Positions 11,895-24,263 of a DNA stretch of 64,000 nt are shown in pieces. The notes beneath the pieces were generated by a model. It saw only the letters and a list, made by a program, of their open reading frames with translations, was not told the origin of the DNA and did not search any database. The DNA is taken from assembly GCA_963920765.1 (NCBI GenBank), contig OY987243.1, positions 34,533,060 to 34,597,059 of the forward strand, read 5' to 3'. The translations under genes and the position numbers were made by a program. Each line of letters opens with the position of its first letter. Position 1 is the first letter of the stretch. The DNA is from Ulota crispa. Its lineage: Eukaryota > Streptophyta > Bryopsida > Orthotrichales > Orthotrichaceae.

Positions 11895-11965
11895 ATGATG
11901 CTATTTGGTGAGTGTAAAATGGTGAGCCATGAGCGGGGATTCAAGATTATATGAGCATGAACGGA
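11895..11965 (+). repeat. Solo terminus matching the 20126-20362 element
   Basis: The stretch GCTATTTGGTGAGTGTAAAA followed by TGGTGAGCCATGAGCGGGG and TTCAAGATT is the near-exact reverse complement of the right end of the element at 20126-20362. No partner end was found nearby. Confidence 0.5.
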
Positions 11966-12010
11966 TCCATAACTAAAAAGCAATGGAATAATTAATGCCC
12001 TGTTTTGTTT

Positions 12011-12961
12011 TTAAGCCCTAAAGAACCACAAAGGACAATTGGGGTTTTGGGCATGTACCTATGGTTAAACTACTTTGTGTAATTTTTGAAACTCTTGTAG
12101 AAGATAGGGAATTCAAATATCTACGTGGGCATCTAATTTTTTCTTCATTCCAACATTTAGTGAAGAAGTTATGTATGAATTTCTAAAAAACAAGGGAGGG
12201 CGGGCAGTCCTTTTCTTCTTCTTTTTTTAATTGCATTTTTTAAAAATAAATTCTAGAATTGGTTCTTTAGATTTATATATATGTGGGAAGCTTTGAATCA
12301 TTCAATTTTGATTGATGAATGAGAAGTTTGAGTTTGCAAGTAGGTATGGGACTCCCAAACCTCCATTCCTAATTTTTCCCCTTGTAAAATTTGGTGCTTT
12401 ACTTTTTTGAGCTCTTTGCATTTTTTTTTTTTTTTTGACCTTTTTTTTTCCAAGTTGTAGTAGACTAAAATTCCTTAGTTTTCACCATTTGGATCAAAGT
12501 AATTCAGATTTCTGAATTTTACATAAATTCTCCAATTTTGCCTAGTATACATGCAAATTTCATGGCCTTACAACATTGCAAGATTTTAAAAAGTATGATC
12601 TACACCTCCAATTCATTTGAAAATTCTCCCACACTTACCTAGCTTGGTCTTCTACATGGGAAAAATAAATCTCAACTCTGCGTAGAGCAATTATTTTGAT
12701 ATAGGAAAGGTCAAAGGCTTCTAAAAATTTTGGGCAATAGGGAAAAAATAAATAAATTGCACTTCAGATGTCAATATCTCATTCCTCTACATCTAGAATG
12801 AGCTGATTTTTTTCACCACAAGTACCTCCCATAGTCTAGTATAGGATCCTATGGCTGGATTTTTGAAAAAAACTTTTTTTCCTACCTTTCTACTCATTCC
12901 CCCAAAAGTGGCAGTTTTGAGTGACTTTCATAGATAAAAAGCTTGGACCTTTAGGGGTTGA
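12011..12961 (+). mobile_element. TTAA-type element, 930-bp subfamily, copy R
   Basis: It starts TTAAGCCCTAAAGAACCAC and ends GGACCTTTAGGGGTTGA. The interior is non-coding and homologous to 8877-9802 in inverted orientation. Confidence 0.6.
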
Positions 12962-13749
12962 GTCATAGAAGAAAAGGTGTATTCTATTGAAAAAGCTAGT
13001 CACACTTCTTAGTTTCACCTCATCTCTTCACAACTTGCAGGAGGTGGTTTATGGAAGACCTATAACTACAAATAAGTGTCTACTACAAAAAACTTCAAAA
13101 AGTCATCAACAATTCAATAATGATTCAAAAGATATAAAAAATATTATGTAACATTTAGCATCCATTTCTCTTTCTTTGAAGGTAGAAAAAAAAGCTTTGT
13201 GTTTTGAAAAGCCCATGACAAGGCAAGCCAGCACTTAAAGTGACGGTTTTAGAGCATAATACCTTATCGTATAATTTTACAGCAAAAAGGCTCGAGAAAC
13301 TTCCACAAGGTTCTTTTCACTTGTTTGTATTGAAAATTCTCCAGCACTGGTGGTAGCAACTTACCATAACATTCAATAAGTTTTTGACACGTCACAAACT
13401 GTTAAAAGGCCTTTTCGATTCAGAAAACAACTGCCTACCAACACTCCGCAATCATCTGAAAATGTCTGTATCAGTTGAGAAACCAAATACACTTTCAAAA
13501 ACACTAAAAATAGCCACACATACACACACGAAAAACCTAAATTTGACCATAGGAAATATGTAACTCATGGATGCCCATTTGGTCAATTTTGGTGGATTTT
13601 ATCTATAGGATGTTTGATAGGTATATCTTACCAAAAATCTACTATATTTTATCCATCATACAGTAATGATCAGATTCGAGGAAGTAAGAAGACTTCCATT
13701 CTTGTTTGAAGTATTTAGGATTTCACTACACGGTTGCTCCCTTCCCTCC
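12962..13749. other. Intergenic, partly repeat-like
   Basis: The segment around 13000-13150 (TTCACCTCATCTCT, CAACAATTCAATAATG) resembles 3870-3990 next to the first TTAA cluster, so it is probably an interior fragment of another repeat. Nothing else was recognised. Confidence 0.4.
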
Positions 13750-14681
13750 TTAACGCTTTAGGGACAGTCAACCATTTGGGGGCAGCTCAAATTTTCACTA
13801 TACGGTCTGCAAAACACATTCAAGGACAAAATCTCTGATTCTAAAATTAAGTTGAACCGGACATATCAAAGCTATATACTTTATCAATACGAGTTTTAAA
13901 AAAAAATGATCTATCAGAACAATTCCCTATGAGGATTGTGAGAAGCTTGATGATCTAAACAAACTTGTTGTGCTAAAATGTGAGACACTCTAACTAATTA
14001 GTGTCAATTTTGCAATTGAGACTTTTGATGGTGGTAAAATTTGTAGAGGCTATTGCCCCATTTTAGGTTATTGCACTTCTAAAAAGAACTAAAAAATTTG
14101 AGTCAATCTGTGCATTTCACGGCATGATTTGTGAAATTGAGCATTGGAAGAATACAAATGTGGCCACACATATACGGTTGAATACATCATGCATGGAACA
14201 TGTTTCCATAAAATTTGATTGGTCAACATCATCTACCTTGGGTGTCATTTAAGGTACAAGGTCCCACATTTAGCATTGCAAACCTTTGGAGCTTAAAATT
14301 TCATGGAATTTGCAATGTTGTAGCTTAAATATGCCACAAGTAGAACTTCTAAATAAACCATGCATCTTTTGCACAACTACTAGAGAGCTAGCACTAGATA
14401 CTTTGGGTGCAATATGTGGGCTTTTGGGCCACGTCATGGTTGCACTGAATTAGTAATTCATTTGTTATACCCATATGAGAGTCCCAGCTTCATATGTAAA
14501 ACATGCATAACTATTGTGTTTCTTTATGGCTTGCTTTGAAATTTGTTCCAGCAAGAGCACAAGTTGATGCCCCAACTCCATTACGTTTTGTGTTTTTGCA
14601 AATTAAATAGAACAAAGATGACTAGAACCATGGAGTACCAAAATCAACCCAAAAGTGGTCAACCGGGCACTAAAGGGTTAA
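13750..14681. mobile_element. TTAA-type element, about 930 bp
   Basis: It starts TTAACGCTTTAGGGACAGTC followed by AACCATTTGGGGGC, and ends GGTCAACCGGGCACTAAAGG then GTTAA. The reverse complement of the right end matches the left end, including the GTTGACCA subterminal block. It has no open frame of note. Confidence 0.6.
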
Positions 14682-14907
14682 ACAATGAACCCCAAAAATT
14701 CTAAATTTCCAAAAAATGAAGAATTTTTAATAATTGAGCAATTTAAAAGCATGATTAAATAATAAATTTGAGATAAAGAATTAGAGTCACACCCATTGGT
14801 TTGTTGTTGTAACAAACTTAATATTGCACTTTCCATTTCTTATCAATAAATATTGAAAAACAAATCAAAGTTATTTGAAATTTAATTATGAGTTGAAACT
14901 AGTATAG

Positions 14908-15530
14908 GCACCCGTCGGACCGACAAGACCCAAAATGATTTCAAGCCCAATTAGGCAATTATGCAAAACATTTCCCCTGCAAGAAAATAATTCTTACTTT
15001 TTATTTGTGCACTCCAATATCAGACTTTACCCAAAACATTTGTTTTTGTTTACAAAACATTCCCTTGCAATAAAGCATTTTTTGTTTTATACCCATAGAG
15101 TTTTTTACCCAAACAATAAAAGGAACGTCACTGTTCACTCACACAATTTATTTTTATTATTTTGTTACCTTCATAACTTTTTTACCAATGTAGTAATTAT
15201 TCATGCAATTTTTTATATGGGCACCCGCTAGTTTGACAGGACGCAAATTAATTTCAGGCCCAATTACGCAAAACATTTTCCTTGTTTTTTTTTTAACTTT
15301 TTATCCATATAATCCAATCTCAAACTTTACACATGCCAATAAAATATTAATTTTTGTTTACAAAACATTCCCTTGTAGTGAAGCAATTTTTGTCTTATAC
15401 CCACATAGTATTTTACTTGCACAAAGAAAGAATCGCTATAATTTTCTTGTGCAAAAAAATATTATTTGTTTTTTGCCAGGCAATTGTTTAACCCACACAA
15501 TAATTTTCCATGCAACATTTTTACCATTTT
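14908..15530. repeat. Direct tandem duplication of about 310 bp
   Basis: Unit 1 (about 14908-15218) and unit 2 (about 15219-15530) share GGCACCCG, TTTCA(A/G)GCCCAATTA, TTGTTTACAAAACATTCCCT and TTATACCCA(C)ATAG in the same order. Neither unit has a protein-like frame. Confidence 0.7.
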
Positions 15531-15720
15531 TGTTTTTTACCTAGTCGATTCTTTTACATTTTCATTTATCCACACATTTTTTCCATTTTTACTTACCCAC
15601 ACATTTTTTCACCCATACTTTTTTTTTCACCCAAATTTTTACTTACGTAGGTTTCTACCTATGCAATTTTTTTACCCAAGCAGGTTTATTTACTAATACG
15701 GTAAAAAAATCATGGTAAAA
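15531..15720. repeat. Degenerate CCCACACATTTTT short-period array
   Basis: Pyrimidine-rich repeats of the type ACCCACACATTTTTTCC recur with irregular spacing and continue the style of the preceding duplication. Confidence 0.5.
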
Positions 15721-16106
15721 GGATCGCCAAGATGGTAAAAATGAATTCTGTTATATATATAGATAGATATATAGATACAACGTATGAGCACAAGAATCTC
15801 TTTCTTTGAATTCACAATGTCAAGTTTTAGATACGTTCAATTTCAAAAAAAAGAAAAAACTCATTACTCAAAGTAGATTTTGAAGGGCCATTCTTTGAGT
15901 TGAAACATTAAATTTTTAAGATAAGATATAATTGAAATTAGTATATTTGTGAAAACACTTTTTTGAGATATACACAACATGTATGTTCAAAATTCATCAA
16001 AAATATTAACTAAAGTATGTATGCATGCAAGAGACATTCAAATTTCCATAACATTCAGTAGCATTCACTAGGCCTGTCCTCCTTCCAACTGAAGAGCGTG
16101 GAATAT

Positions 16107-16248
16107 CACTAGAAGAAATCTTGTCTTAAATGACTGGTTCACAATGACTGTAAATGTCCTAAACGATTGTAATTGAGTCATTGTATAATTGTTTAGGACA
16201 TTTGAGTCATCGTGAACCAATCATTTATGACAGTTTTTTCTTCTAGTG
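16107..16248. mobile_element. CACTA-type hairpin MITE
   Basis: The 142-bp element begins CACTAGAAGAAATC and ends GTTTTTTCTTCTAGTG. It is flanked by an exact TAT duplication (16104-16106 and 16249-16251). Almost the whole length pairs: GGTTCACAATGACT with its counterpart AGTCATCGTGAACC, and TGTCCTAAACGATT with AATTGTTTAGGACA. The terminal CACTA and the 3-bp duplication are diagnostic of the CACTA (En/Spm) superfamily. It has no coding capacity. Confidence 0.85.
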
Positions 16249-16251
16249 TAT

Positions 16252-17724
16252 TCCACACCCATTGGTAGCTAAGAGGACACTTGCTAAATTTGTCAGAGAG
16301 TTTATGAGAGAGAGGCTTAGTTTAGTGCACATACGTTGATGTGAGGGCCAACCATGTCAGAAAATTTTAAAAAATAAAAATAAAAATAAAAAACTTTTAT
16401 TTATTTATTTTTATTTTGTCAAGATGAAATTTGTGGATAATACCTGAAGAGAGGGAAAGGCAGCCTCTCTTCACGCTACTGAATGTTATGTCATGAGCTT
16501 GTGATTTCTCTTTTCATTTGTTTGATTTTTAAGATTTGAATGTTTACTCTGTAGCTCGCTCTGTAAGGGATCAAGGATTTAGAGTTTGTTCCTCATGAGT
16601 CTTACAACAAATTGCAAAGGCTAAATATGAATGACAACAATGGGAGATGAAATTGCTAGAAGGAGAGGCTTTATATTACCACATGGTAGACCAATCAACT
16701 TTGCTCTATTAAAATGAAATTCTTCTAACACATTTAAACGTAATCAATGTCTTTGAGTGTAGAATTGAAGGCATTGATGGTAAAATGATTTGTTGGTTTT
16801 ATCTTCATCCAACTTGTTTGATCTTCAATAGAATCCTTTGACCATTTTACCCATTAAAAAATCTCATCAACATATTCCTGTAAGAAAGAGCAACCTGAAA
16901 CCTAAAACACCAAATTTTGGTACTTCCAATCAGTATTTAAAGGATCGTCTTTGTTTAAAGCTAAATTCATTGTATCGTTGTAGGCTCTTTACTGAAGTGA
17001 AATTATTTACTAGGTATAGCCCTTTTTTTTCTGGACTTTGTCACGAATTTCACTTAGCACCCAATAAAACCAAAATATGGTGCTGAAACATAGGGTCCTT
17101 TGCGGTTGTGCGTATCTATGTGTTTATTTATCCTTGAAAATGACAACAAATCCAATTTATTATATTTCAACACTAAAATTGAAATTACAACCAGGGCATA
17201 CAAGATAAATGTTGGTTGCAATTTATCCTATAAACTTTTTCATTAAATTAAAATAAGAATACTTAGAAACACATGCAAAAGCATGGCATATATGAACTTG
17301 AGTCACTCGACAATTATAAATTATTGAAGTATGTATGAAACATAATAAATTAGTAGGTAAAAAAATCTCAATAAATTTAAAGAAGTAGAAGTTCATAGCA
17401 TTTGATATTATTTCTCTTATAGAAGTGTTAAACAGTTATAGAATTAATGTACAACATAATTTTCTTAAATATATAACAATATAGCAACATACGATTAATG
17501 TTGAGAATAAGTAGCTATAATAGTAGTGGCTTTGTCCATGTAGTATTAGCTTGTTTTTTTGAGTAAGGTAGTTACTCAAACTTCATGAGAATAGTTTATC
17601 TCAATGTAAAGCTTGCTCCCTTACGGTCCAAAGCCATTAAAATCAAACCTCAACATCCTTATAAAACATTAACAATACTTGTAAGAAGAGATCACTTAAT
17701 TTACTCCATTTACAATGTTAGGGT
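16252..17724. other. AT-rich intergenic DNA, nothing recognised
   Basis: No gene or defined repeat boundary was found. An A/T-rich TAAAAATAAAAATAAAA tract lies near 16375-16390. Confidence 0.4.
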
Positions 17725-19005
17725 TGCTAAACTATGAGCAGGGAGCAATGAGCGTTGAGCGTTGAGCGTTGAGTGTTGAGTGTTGAGCAGTGAGTGTTGA
17801 GCGATAGGCAGACTTTTATGAAAATATGAAATTTAAAATCATATTTTAGGGAGTTTCACATAATTGTAAGTAGACAAAAGTGATCACTATATGAATTAAA
17901 AAAATGCATGATGATTGAAGTTCATCCATTGAAGCAAACAAATGAAAAAACATATTGGATGAATGAAAATTGAAATGGACAAATGTAAATGAAAAGAGGA
18001 TAACAAATATGATAAAAAACCGTTTAAAAAGATAAATCACAAATACAAATCAAGGCAACAGATTTTGTTTTTGTGTTCTAGGACCCTCCTTGGAATTTGG
18101 AGGCCCAATTTTGGTGGGTTTGGATGTTGTAAAGGCCTCCTTGGAATCTGAGGAGCACTTCTAAAAATAGTTTTTTTTTTTTTTTTTTGGATCTCATTTT
18201 TGTGTTCTAGGACCCACCTTGGAACCTGGAGGCTCACTTTTGGTGATTTTGGATGTTGTAAAATGCTCCTCAAATTTTGAGGTGCACTTTACAGCATCCA
18301 AAATCACCAAAAGTGGGCCTCTAGGTTTTGACGAGGTCCAAAGAGCACTTTACAGCATCCAAAATCACCAAATTTGGGCCTCCAAATTCCGAGGAGGGTC
18401 CTAGAACACAAAAATGAGATCTAAAAAAAAAACATAGCTATTTTCAGAAGTGCTCCTTGGATTCCGAGGAGGCCTTTACAACATCCAAAACCACCAAAAT
18501 TGGGCCTCTAGATTTTGAGGAGGGTCCTACAACACAAAAAAGTAATTCGTAAGAAAAACAAAAAAAAAAACTTTGTAGCAAAAAAAAAAAGGTAAAGAAA
18601 AACATTATGTACCCAAATTCCATGTCGTTATCTCATTTGCTAGATGATACTTGGATGAACGATTGGATGAATGATTGGATGAATGTTTTTTGAACATGAA
18701 TGACTAAAATTCATTTTTCATCCAATCTAAAATTCTATGCATGTGCGTAAAATGTGGTTTCACCATTTCTACCTTTTTAAATATTATTGGGACATTAAAT
18801 GAATTTATAAAAGCTCTTTTCTTCCATGTTTAATTAGTAATTAGTCAATTTTATTTGTTTTTTCATTACTAAGCTTTGGCTTAACCTCACTATTTATTGT
18901 TTTAAAAATTATATTTTTTTAATAGAATGTGAATTTTCACTACTCAAATCGAACTGCTCACTGCTCTACGCTCAACGCTCATTGCTTGCCACTCACGCCT
19001 TAGCA
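17725..19005. mobile_element. Element with GAGCGTT-minisatellite ends and internal foldback
   Basis: The left end TGCTAAACTATGAGCAGGGA leads into a 7-bp-period array (GAGCGTT/GAGTGTT, 17748-17806). The right end is its inverse, GCTCAACGCTCATTGCTTGCC ending CGCCTTAGCA. Inside, 18065-18535 is a nested foldback built from about 100-bp units (TGTTCTAGGACC, CTTGGAA, TTTGGATGTTGTAAA) pairing around 18290. A GATTGGATGAAT tandem lies at 18655-18692. The ends resemble those at 20126 and 11895 (TGAGCAGGG), so it may be hAT-like, but no target duplication was found. Confidence 0.5.
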
Positions 19006-19214
19006 TTGCTGTTTATAGTACGTGTTATATAGTTTTTTTATTTTGGAAATGGGACGTGTTTCACTTACAAAGCAACTATGAGCTTAGATTTTGCAATCCT
19101 ATATAAAGAAAATACTTTTCAATTGAAATTTTGGGATTTTGGTAGTTTTTCACAAAAAAACATTTTTTTTCTTTTATGTCTTGTAAGCATCCTACATTTA
19201 TGAATGCAAATCCT

Positions 19215-19454
19215 TTAACCCTTAAAGGACAGAGCTACTATAATACATAGTATGTACGTTGTTGTATAACTAGCATTGCTACCAACAATTTTTTTAAATT
19301 TGGGATCTGACCACCTTGCTAGAACATTATTGATCTATATTCTAACTTCTTTATTAATCTCAAATGTAATAAAGGTGTGGATGCAATCTAAATACAAGAA
19401 AAATACTCTATACTGTACTAATTGCAAAGGGTTGCTTGGTCGTTCAAGGGCTAA
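19215..19454 (-). mobile_element. TTAA-type MITE, 230-bp subfamily
   Basis: It starts TTAACCCTTAAAGGACAG and ends GGTCGTTCAAGGGCTAA. The interior is the reverse complement of 56367-56599 (TTCTAACTTCTTTATTAATC, AAAGGTGTGGATGCA). Confidence 0.65.
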
Positions 19455-20125
19455 CTTGAAACTCCCTTACAAGCGTTAAACAGAAGTCTATAAAAATAAG
19501 GATTTTGTGAGAATGACTAAAAGCGCACTTTGACAAATTCCAATTTATGTTCTTGAGATGTTTGGAGATGGATAACAAAATAATATCGGTAAATAAATTG
19601 GCCAGAAAAAAAGAGTTTGCCTCAATTTTGATGGTTAGGAATCAGTTTGGAAAAATAGGCTTTTTGCGCCTACACCATGCAAATAAAATGCATGCATAAA
19701 AAGGAAAGCATTGTGTTGCCATCTGTAGTATAATTAATTACATTCACTTCTAATTGTAGCTTTGATTATCACAAGCATATAAGGAATTTATAAATAAAAT
19801 TTCTATTTCTATACTAATTATAGATGTTTTGATTAATTAATTTGAATATTTTATAGTTAAAATGTAAAGATTCCTACTAACAAATATTCACTTATCCTGC
19901 TTTATTTAAAACTTTGAAGTAGATTTCTCATGTTGCCAAGGTTGGATGAGTTATCAAATGTATATTAGTCATCAATCACAAAGTAATGTAAAGTATCTTG
20001 CTGTTCAACTCTTCAACAATATTGAGTTGATGAAGCATTTAATGGACTAGTGTATCGGCAATAGATTTTGAGCCTTGATTGTGTTCTTATTAAAATTATA
20101 ATCACATGAGATGTTTGCAGGGAAT
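19455..20125. other. AT-rich intergenic DNA, nothing recognised
   Basis: No features could be supported. Confidence 0.4.
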
Positions 20126-20362
20126 GCTATTTCATGAGCAGGGTTCTGCAAGCCGTGAGTGTGAAGGGATTTTTTGTCAAAATAATAAATTTCACTATAA
20201 ATGTGTACATAGAGTCTTAAAATTGTGCATTTTAAATGACCATCTCTTGAAAAAAGTGCTATTTTTTAAATTATTCCGTTGCTTTTGAGTTGAGAATTCA
20301 TTCATGCTCACAAAATCTTGAATCCCCACTCATGACTCACCATTTTACGCTCACCAAATAGC
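20126..20362. mobile_element. MITE with GCTATTT..TGAGC ends, possibly hAT-like
   Basis: It starts GCTATTTCATGAGCAGGG and ends CGCTCACCAAATAGC. The reverse complement of the right end also occurs alone at 11895. It is non-coding. Assignment to hAT is inferred from the terminal style only. Confidence 0.5.
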
Positions 20363-21370
20363 GTCGTTGTAAGTTCCACTAAATTACCTAAATGTCACAG
20401 GTCAAAAGGCTGAAAATTGGGATACATTGCTTTTCTCATGATCCAAGTTCCATATTCCATATCCCGAGTCCATGTTAGTTGTTCCATGTCCTAAGTCTTG
20501 GATCACTTCAAAATACCTACATGACAACACTTTTCTGGAAGTTTTGGTACTAAGAAAGTAGCTCTAACAAAGTAGGTGACGCAAATAACATATACTCAAT
20601 CTTCAATAATTAATTTCCGTTAATCTAGCAAAACAAAAAAAAACTGTTTTTTTGGTTTTCCTGTTTGTCCTGTATCAAACCAAAAACAATTTGGGGTTTG
20701 ATGTGGAAGTGAGATTTATACAGCGGAAATGTGGGACACAGTGTGAACCAATGTGCAGAGAGAGGAAAAAAAAAATAAACAATAGAAATTCAGCTAAATA
20801 AATTTTAATGAAAACCATTTGAAATCTAAATAAATCGGCTAAAATTCAACTCAATATTTGGATTTATTAAATTTGTAGTGTAAGTATACATGCAATATCC
20901 CACGCATGCACTAAAAAAAACCAGCTGAAAAGGAGAAATGTAGGATTATATGCCGAAGAAGCTCAAAATCTCCCCGAGCACAGGTGTGAACCGCCCCCTA
21001 AGGGCGGTCAAAGCACATGGGTCGAGGGATTATCATCCTGTTGGTTACCGTCCTTGTAGTCTTGTACTTTAGCAATCCTTTAGAATTTGAACTGGTTTGT
21101 GGTACCAGCTGCCCTTCACCTCTCAAAGGCTCAAACCCCCTTCCCAGGGCAGAAAATGTGCGGAGCTCCGCATTGGTTGCCCATAAAGATCAACAGAGGC
21201 GCCCTGAAAAGTGAAAATTTTAAATGATACAAGTTTGTCCGCTCTCCCCTGCATTGAAAATCTGAAACCGTTCCATGTCTTGGGGTAGCAATGGTATCTT
21301 TCACTATCGCCATGTGGACTTTGAAACATCCAGTACACATTACTATTCATGCAAAACTGAGGTTTTTATT
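20363..21370. other. Intergenic DNA with one short GC stem
   Basis: A perfect stem ACCGCCC-CCTA-AGGGCGGT lies at about 20991-21009. It could be a small structured or regulatory site. No gene was recognised. Confidence 0.35.
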
Positions 21371-22022
21371 TTAACCCCTAAATGCCCAAGGCCGTTCTGA
21401 ACTTCTTGGCATTTTCAAGAAAGTGAACAATCAACCAACCTTTTTGTAAATCTCATCAAGTTTTTCAAACTGTTACCGTACAAATTAAAACTTGATATGT
21501 TAGAGATTACATGGAAAAAGAAAACATAACAATATCACTTATAGTTTGAAAGATTATAACGTTTGAACATGAGGGTGTTAAAATTGCAAAAGTGACTTGA
21601 AGTCTTTTAATCTTCATTGCACATGTCAAATCTAAAAAGTTGGTCATTGAAAAAATATGATGTTTAAGGTCATTACATGTCTAACTTTAGTCAATTTATA
21701 GTTTTCAAAATCTACTCTTGTATTTTTTTTAAATGGATTTCTAATGAGAATTTTTTTCCAAGTACTAGTGTATTTGAGGCTCATTTTCAAGATCTTCCGA
21801 CACTAGAAAACTCAAGATTGCAGTGAACACCCTTGTACAGAATCTTGAGTAGAAAAATCATCAATATTTATTTTTTAAATCAAGTTTTTGATGTTGAAAA
21901 TAGACTTCAAAACAAACTTGTTTTCAAAAGAAAATAATAAAAATAGTGATTTGATAAGGTTTTATTCATCTTCAAAGTTTTGTAAACACCTAAATTGGGT
22001 GCCTTGGTCATTTAGGGGTTAA
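21371..22022 (+). mobile_element. TTAA-type element, 650-bp subfamily, copy 1
   Basis: It starts TTAACCCCTAAATGCCCAAG and ends TTGGTCATTTAGGGGTTAA. The terminal motif includes an internal GGTGCC/GGCC block. The interior (CATGAGGGTGTTAAAA, CACATGT, TTTCCAAG) is repeated in 23093-23660. Confidence 0.7.
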
Positions 22023-22106
22023 GGAATTGATACATGTGTACAATGGAGTTGAATAAGTTTCAGTCCACCCTATTTTATTCAATTAACCATTTTGTATCTC
22101 ATATCA

Positions 22107-23096
22107 TTAACCCCTAAATACCTGAGGCCTTTTTTGGGCTTTTAGGAATTTGCTTCAAATTGAACAAAAAGGCAACATTTTAACTGCTAAAGGACCAAGG
22201 AGCCCACTTTGGGCTTTATGAGAACTCGAGCAGGCTCTATTGACTTCATAATTTGGAAATTTTTCATAACTTTTTTAGGATGGATGCTACTCATCATAAT
22301 CTACATGTGAAGCTTTATTTCATGTCATTCCAATAAGTAATGCAAAAGTTATAAGGTATTTTCAATTTCAATATCAAATCGGGCAGCAAAAAATATATTC
22401 TATTTTTTTTAATTTATAGAATTTTACAGATTGATACATACTCAAAAAAAATTAAATCACTCAATTCCAAATAATGAGATAAGAGTTAAAAGGAGTTTTC
22501 TTTTACGGGCAATGAAGGTAGGAAGAGGGTAGAAAAAACATATGAAGTTATCTTTTACTCTCAATTTTGAAAATTTTCAAATGAAAATGAAAATCAAAGT
22601 TACTAGAAATCTGTTAGAGCATTCTCACCATTGGGATTAACAATTTTCAAAATTTTCCAAAACTTATTAGCATAATTATTAGTTATATCTTTCATTCATC
22701 AATACCTTTCTCTTTACAATTTTTGTAAAAATGAATCTGAGATTTTTTTTGGTTAATTTTCTTATATATGCTTTCAACCCATTTTCCAACATATTGCCAA
22801 AATTGCACAAGAAACACAACATACGGGTTTTTCTTTAAAAAGTTTGAAAAACAAAACTTCACCTTCTGGAAGGACTAGAAAAGCCTACATTTTGAAGCTC
22901 AGGCACATTGATCTTGCAATTGGTGGAGATATTCTTTCTAAAATTTTGGGTCAATGTACTTGTGCAAGTCAACCAAAGGATCCTACAGTTGGATTTGTTA
23001 AAAAATAAGTTTCAATGAAGATTTTGACCCTGGTTTGGGGACTAGTATTTTGAAGCAATTTTGGGCCTCTAAACATGAAAGAATTTTAGGGGTTAA
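22107..23096. mobile_element. TTAA-type element, about 990 bp, with a second internal left end
   Basis: It starts TTAACCCCTAAATACCTGAG and ends GAATTTTAGGGGTTAA. A further left end, TTAACTGCTAAAGGACC, lies at 22180, so one element probably inserted into another's end, or the end was duplicated. Confidence 0.55.
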
Positions 23097-23660
23097 TAAT
23101 TTGTATCAAGTTCTTTTGAATTGTAACCGTACAAATTCAAACTAGATATGTTAAAGGTCACACAAGAAAAGAAAACACAACAATGTCATTAATGGATTGA
23201 AAGATTATAATGTTTGATCATGAGGGTGTTAAAACTACAAAAATGACTTGAAGCCTTTGAATCCTCTTTTCACATGTTGGATCTAAAAAAATGACCATAA
23301 AAAAAAAAAGGTTAAAGGAAATAATATACATAACCCTAATCACTTTATAGCTTTTTGAAATCTCTTCTACAAATTTTTCAAATGAATTTTTTGTGTAAAT
23401 TTTTCTCCAAGATCTAGTGTATTTGAAGCTCATTTCCAAGAGCTCTCAACACTCAAGAAAGTCAAGACCCTTGCACAAAAGCTTGAATAAAAAAACTCAT
23501 AATTGATCATTTTCAAAATCAAATTGTTGATTCTAAAATTAAATTTCACAAAAAATAAATCCAAAATATAAACTACTAAATATAGTAACTCAGTTAAGTT
23601 TATTGAACTTCAGAGTATTGCAGACACCAAAATTTGGTGCCACAGGGATTAGGGAATAAT
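23093..23660 (+). mobile_element. TTAA-type element, 650-bp subfamily, copy 2
   Basis: It starts at the TTAA shared with the preceding element. It follows the copy at 21371 for most of its length (AACCGTACAAATTCAAACT, GATCATGAGGGTGTTAAAA, CCAAGATCTAGTGTATTTGA). The end is eroded (ACCAAAATTTGGTGCCACAG). Confidence 0.55.
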
Positions 23661-24263
23661 TTGTAATTCCTACACAATCCCAATTAATCATAATAAATTT
23701 TGAGTCCTGAAAAACCAAATCCTAGTTTTGGTGAATTATTTTAATTAAAATATATGGTTTTACTTATCGAGAACCTCTTTGTTGAGCTTCTTCCTCCCAA
23801 CATTTCTTTTACTTCTTTGCATGGACCTCCTAGGAAGTAAAGTTTCAAGTTCAAGTGTTGACGTTATTGAATCTTTTAGAGAGGAAAGCTAACCCCTTAA
23901 ATCTTTTTTAATTATCATCACCCACCTAAACCAACATTTAAAAGTCTAAACCAAATTCCGGGCTTGACACCAACTAATGAGAGGGACGTATATGGGGAGT
24001 ATGTTCCCCTACAGCCCCTGGGACCGCACTCACCAGACAAGTCATTGGCAAGGCCTAAACACGGCCCAAGCATGGCCATAGACAGGGGAGTCATTGTTGA
24101 GTGCAACGTCTGCATTAGTGGACAAGTGGACAAGTGATGTGGAGGGATGATCCCGACAATTGTAGAGAGCGGGAAGTTTAATTCAACTGAGGGCTTTGCA
24201 TTAGATTTTGACTTTGGCTTTGTATTTGGCCTTGGCTTAGGCTTAGGCTTTTGCTTTGCGTGT
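23661..24263. other. Intergenic, unclassified
   Basis: A minus-strand stretch at about 23950-23985 (TTGGTGTCAAGCCCGGAATT) faintly resembles a retroelement primer-binding region. No LTRs or gag/pol frames were found. No gene is called. Confidence 0.3.

Noticed and set aside
23940..24010. Retroelement primer-binding-site-like sequence
   Set aside because: The match is weak, with no LTR pair, polypurine tract or gag/pol frame nearby.
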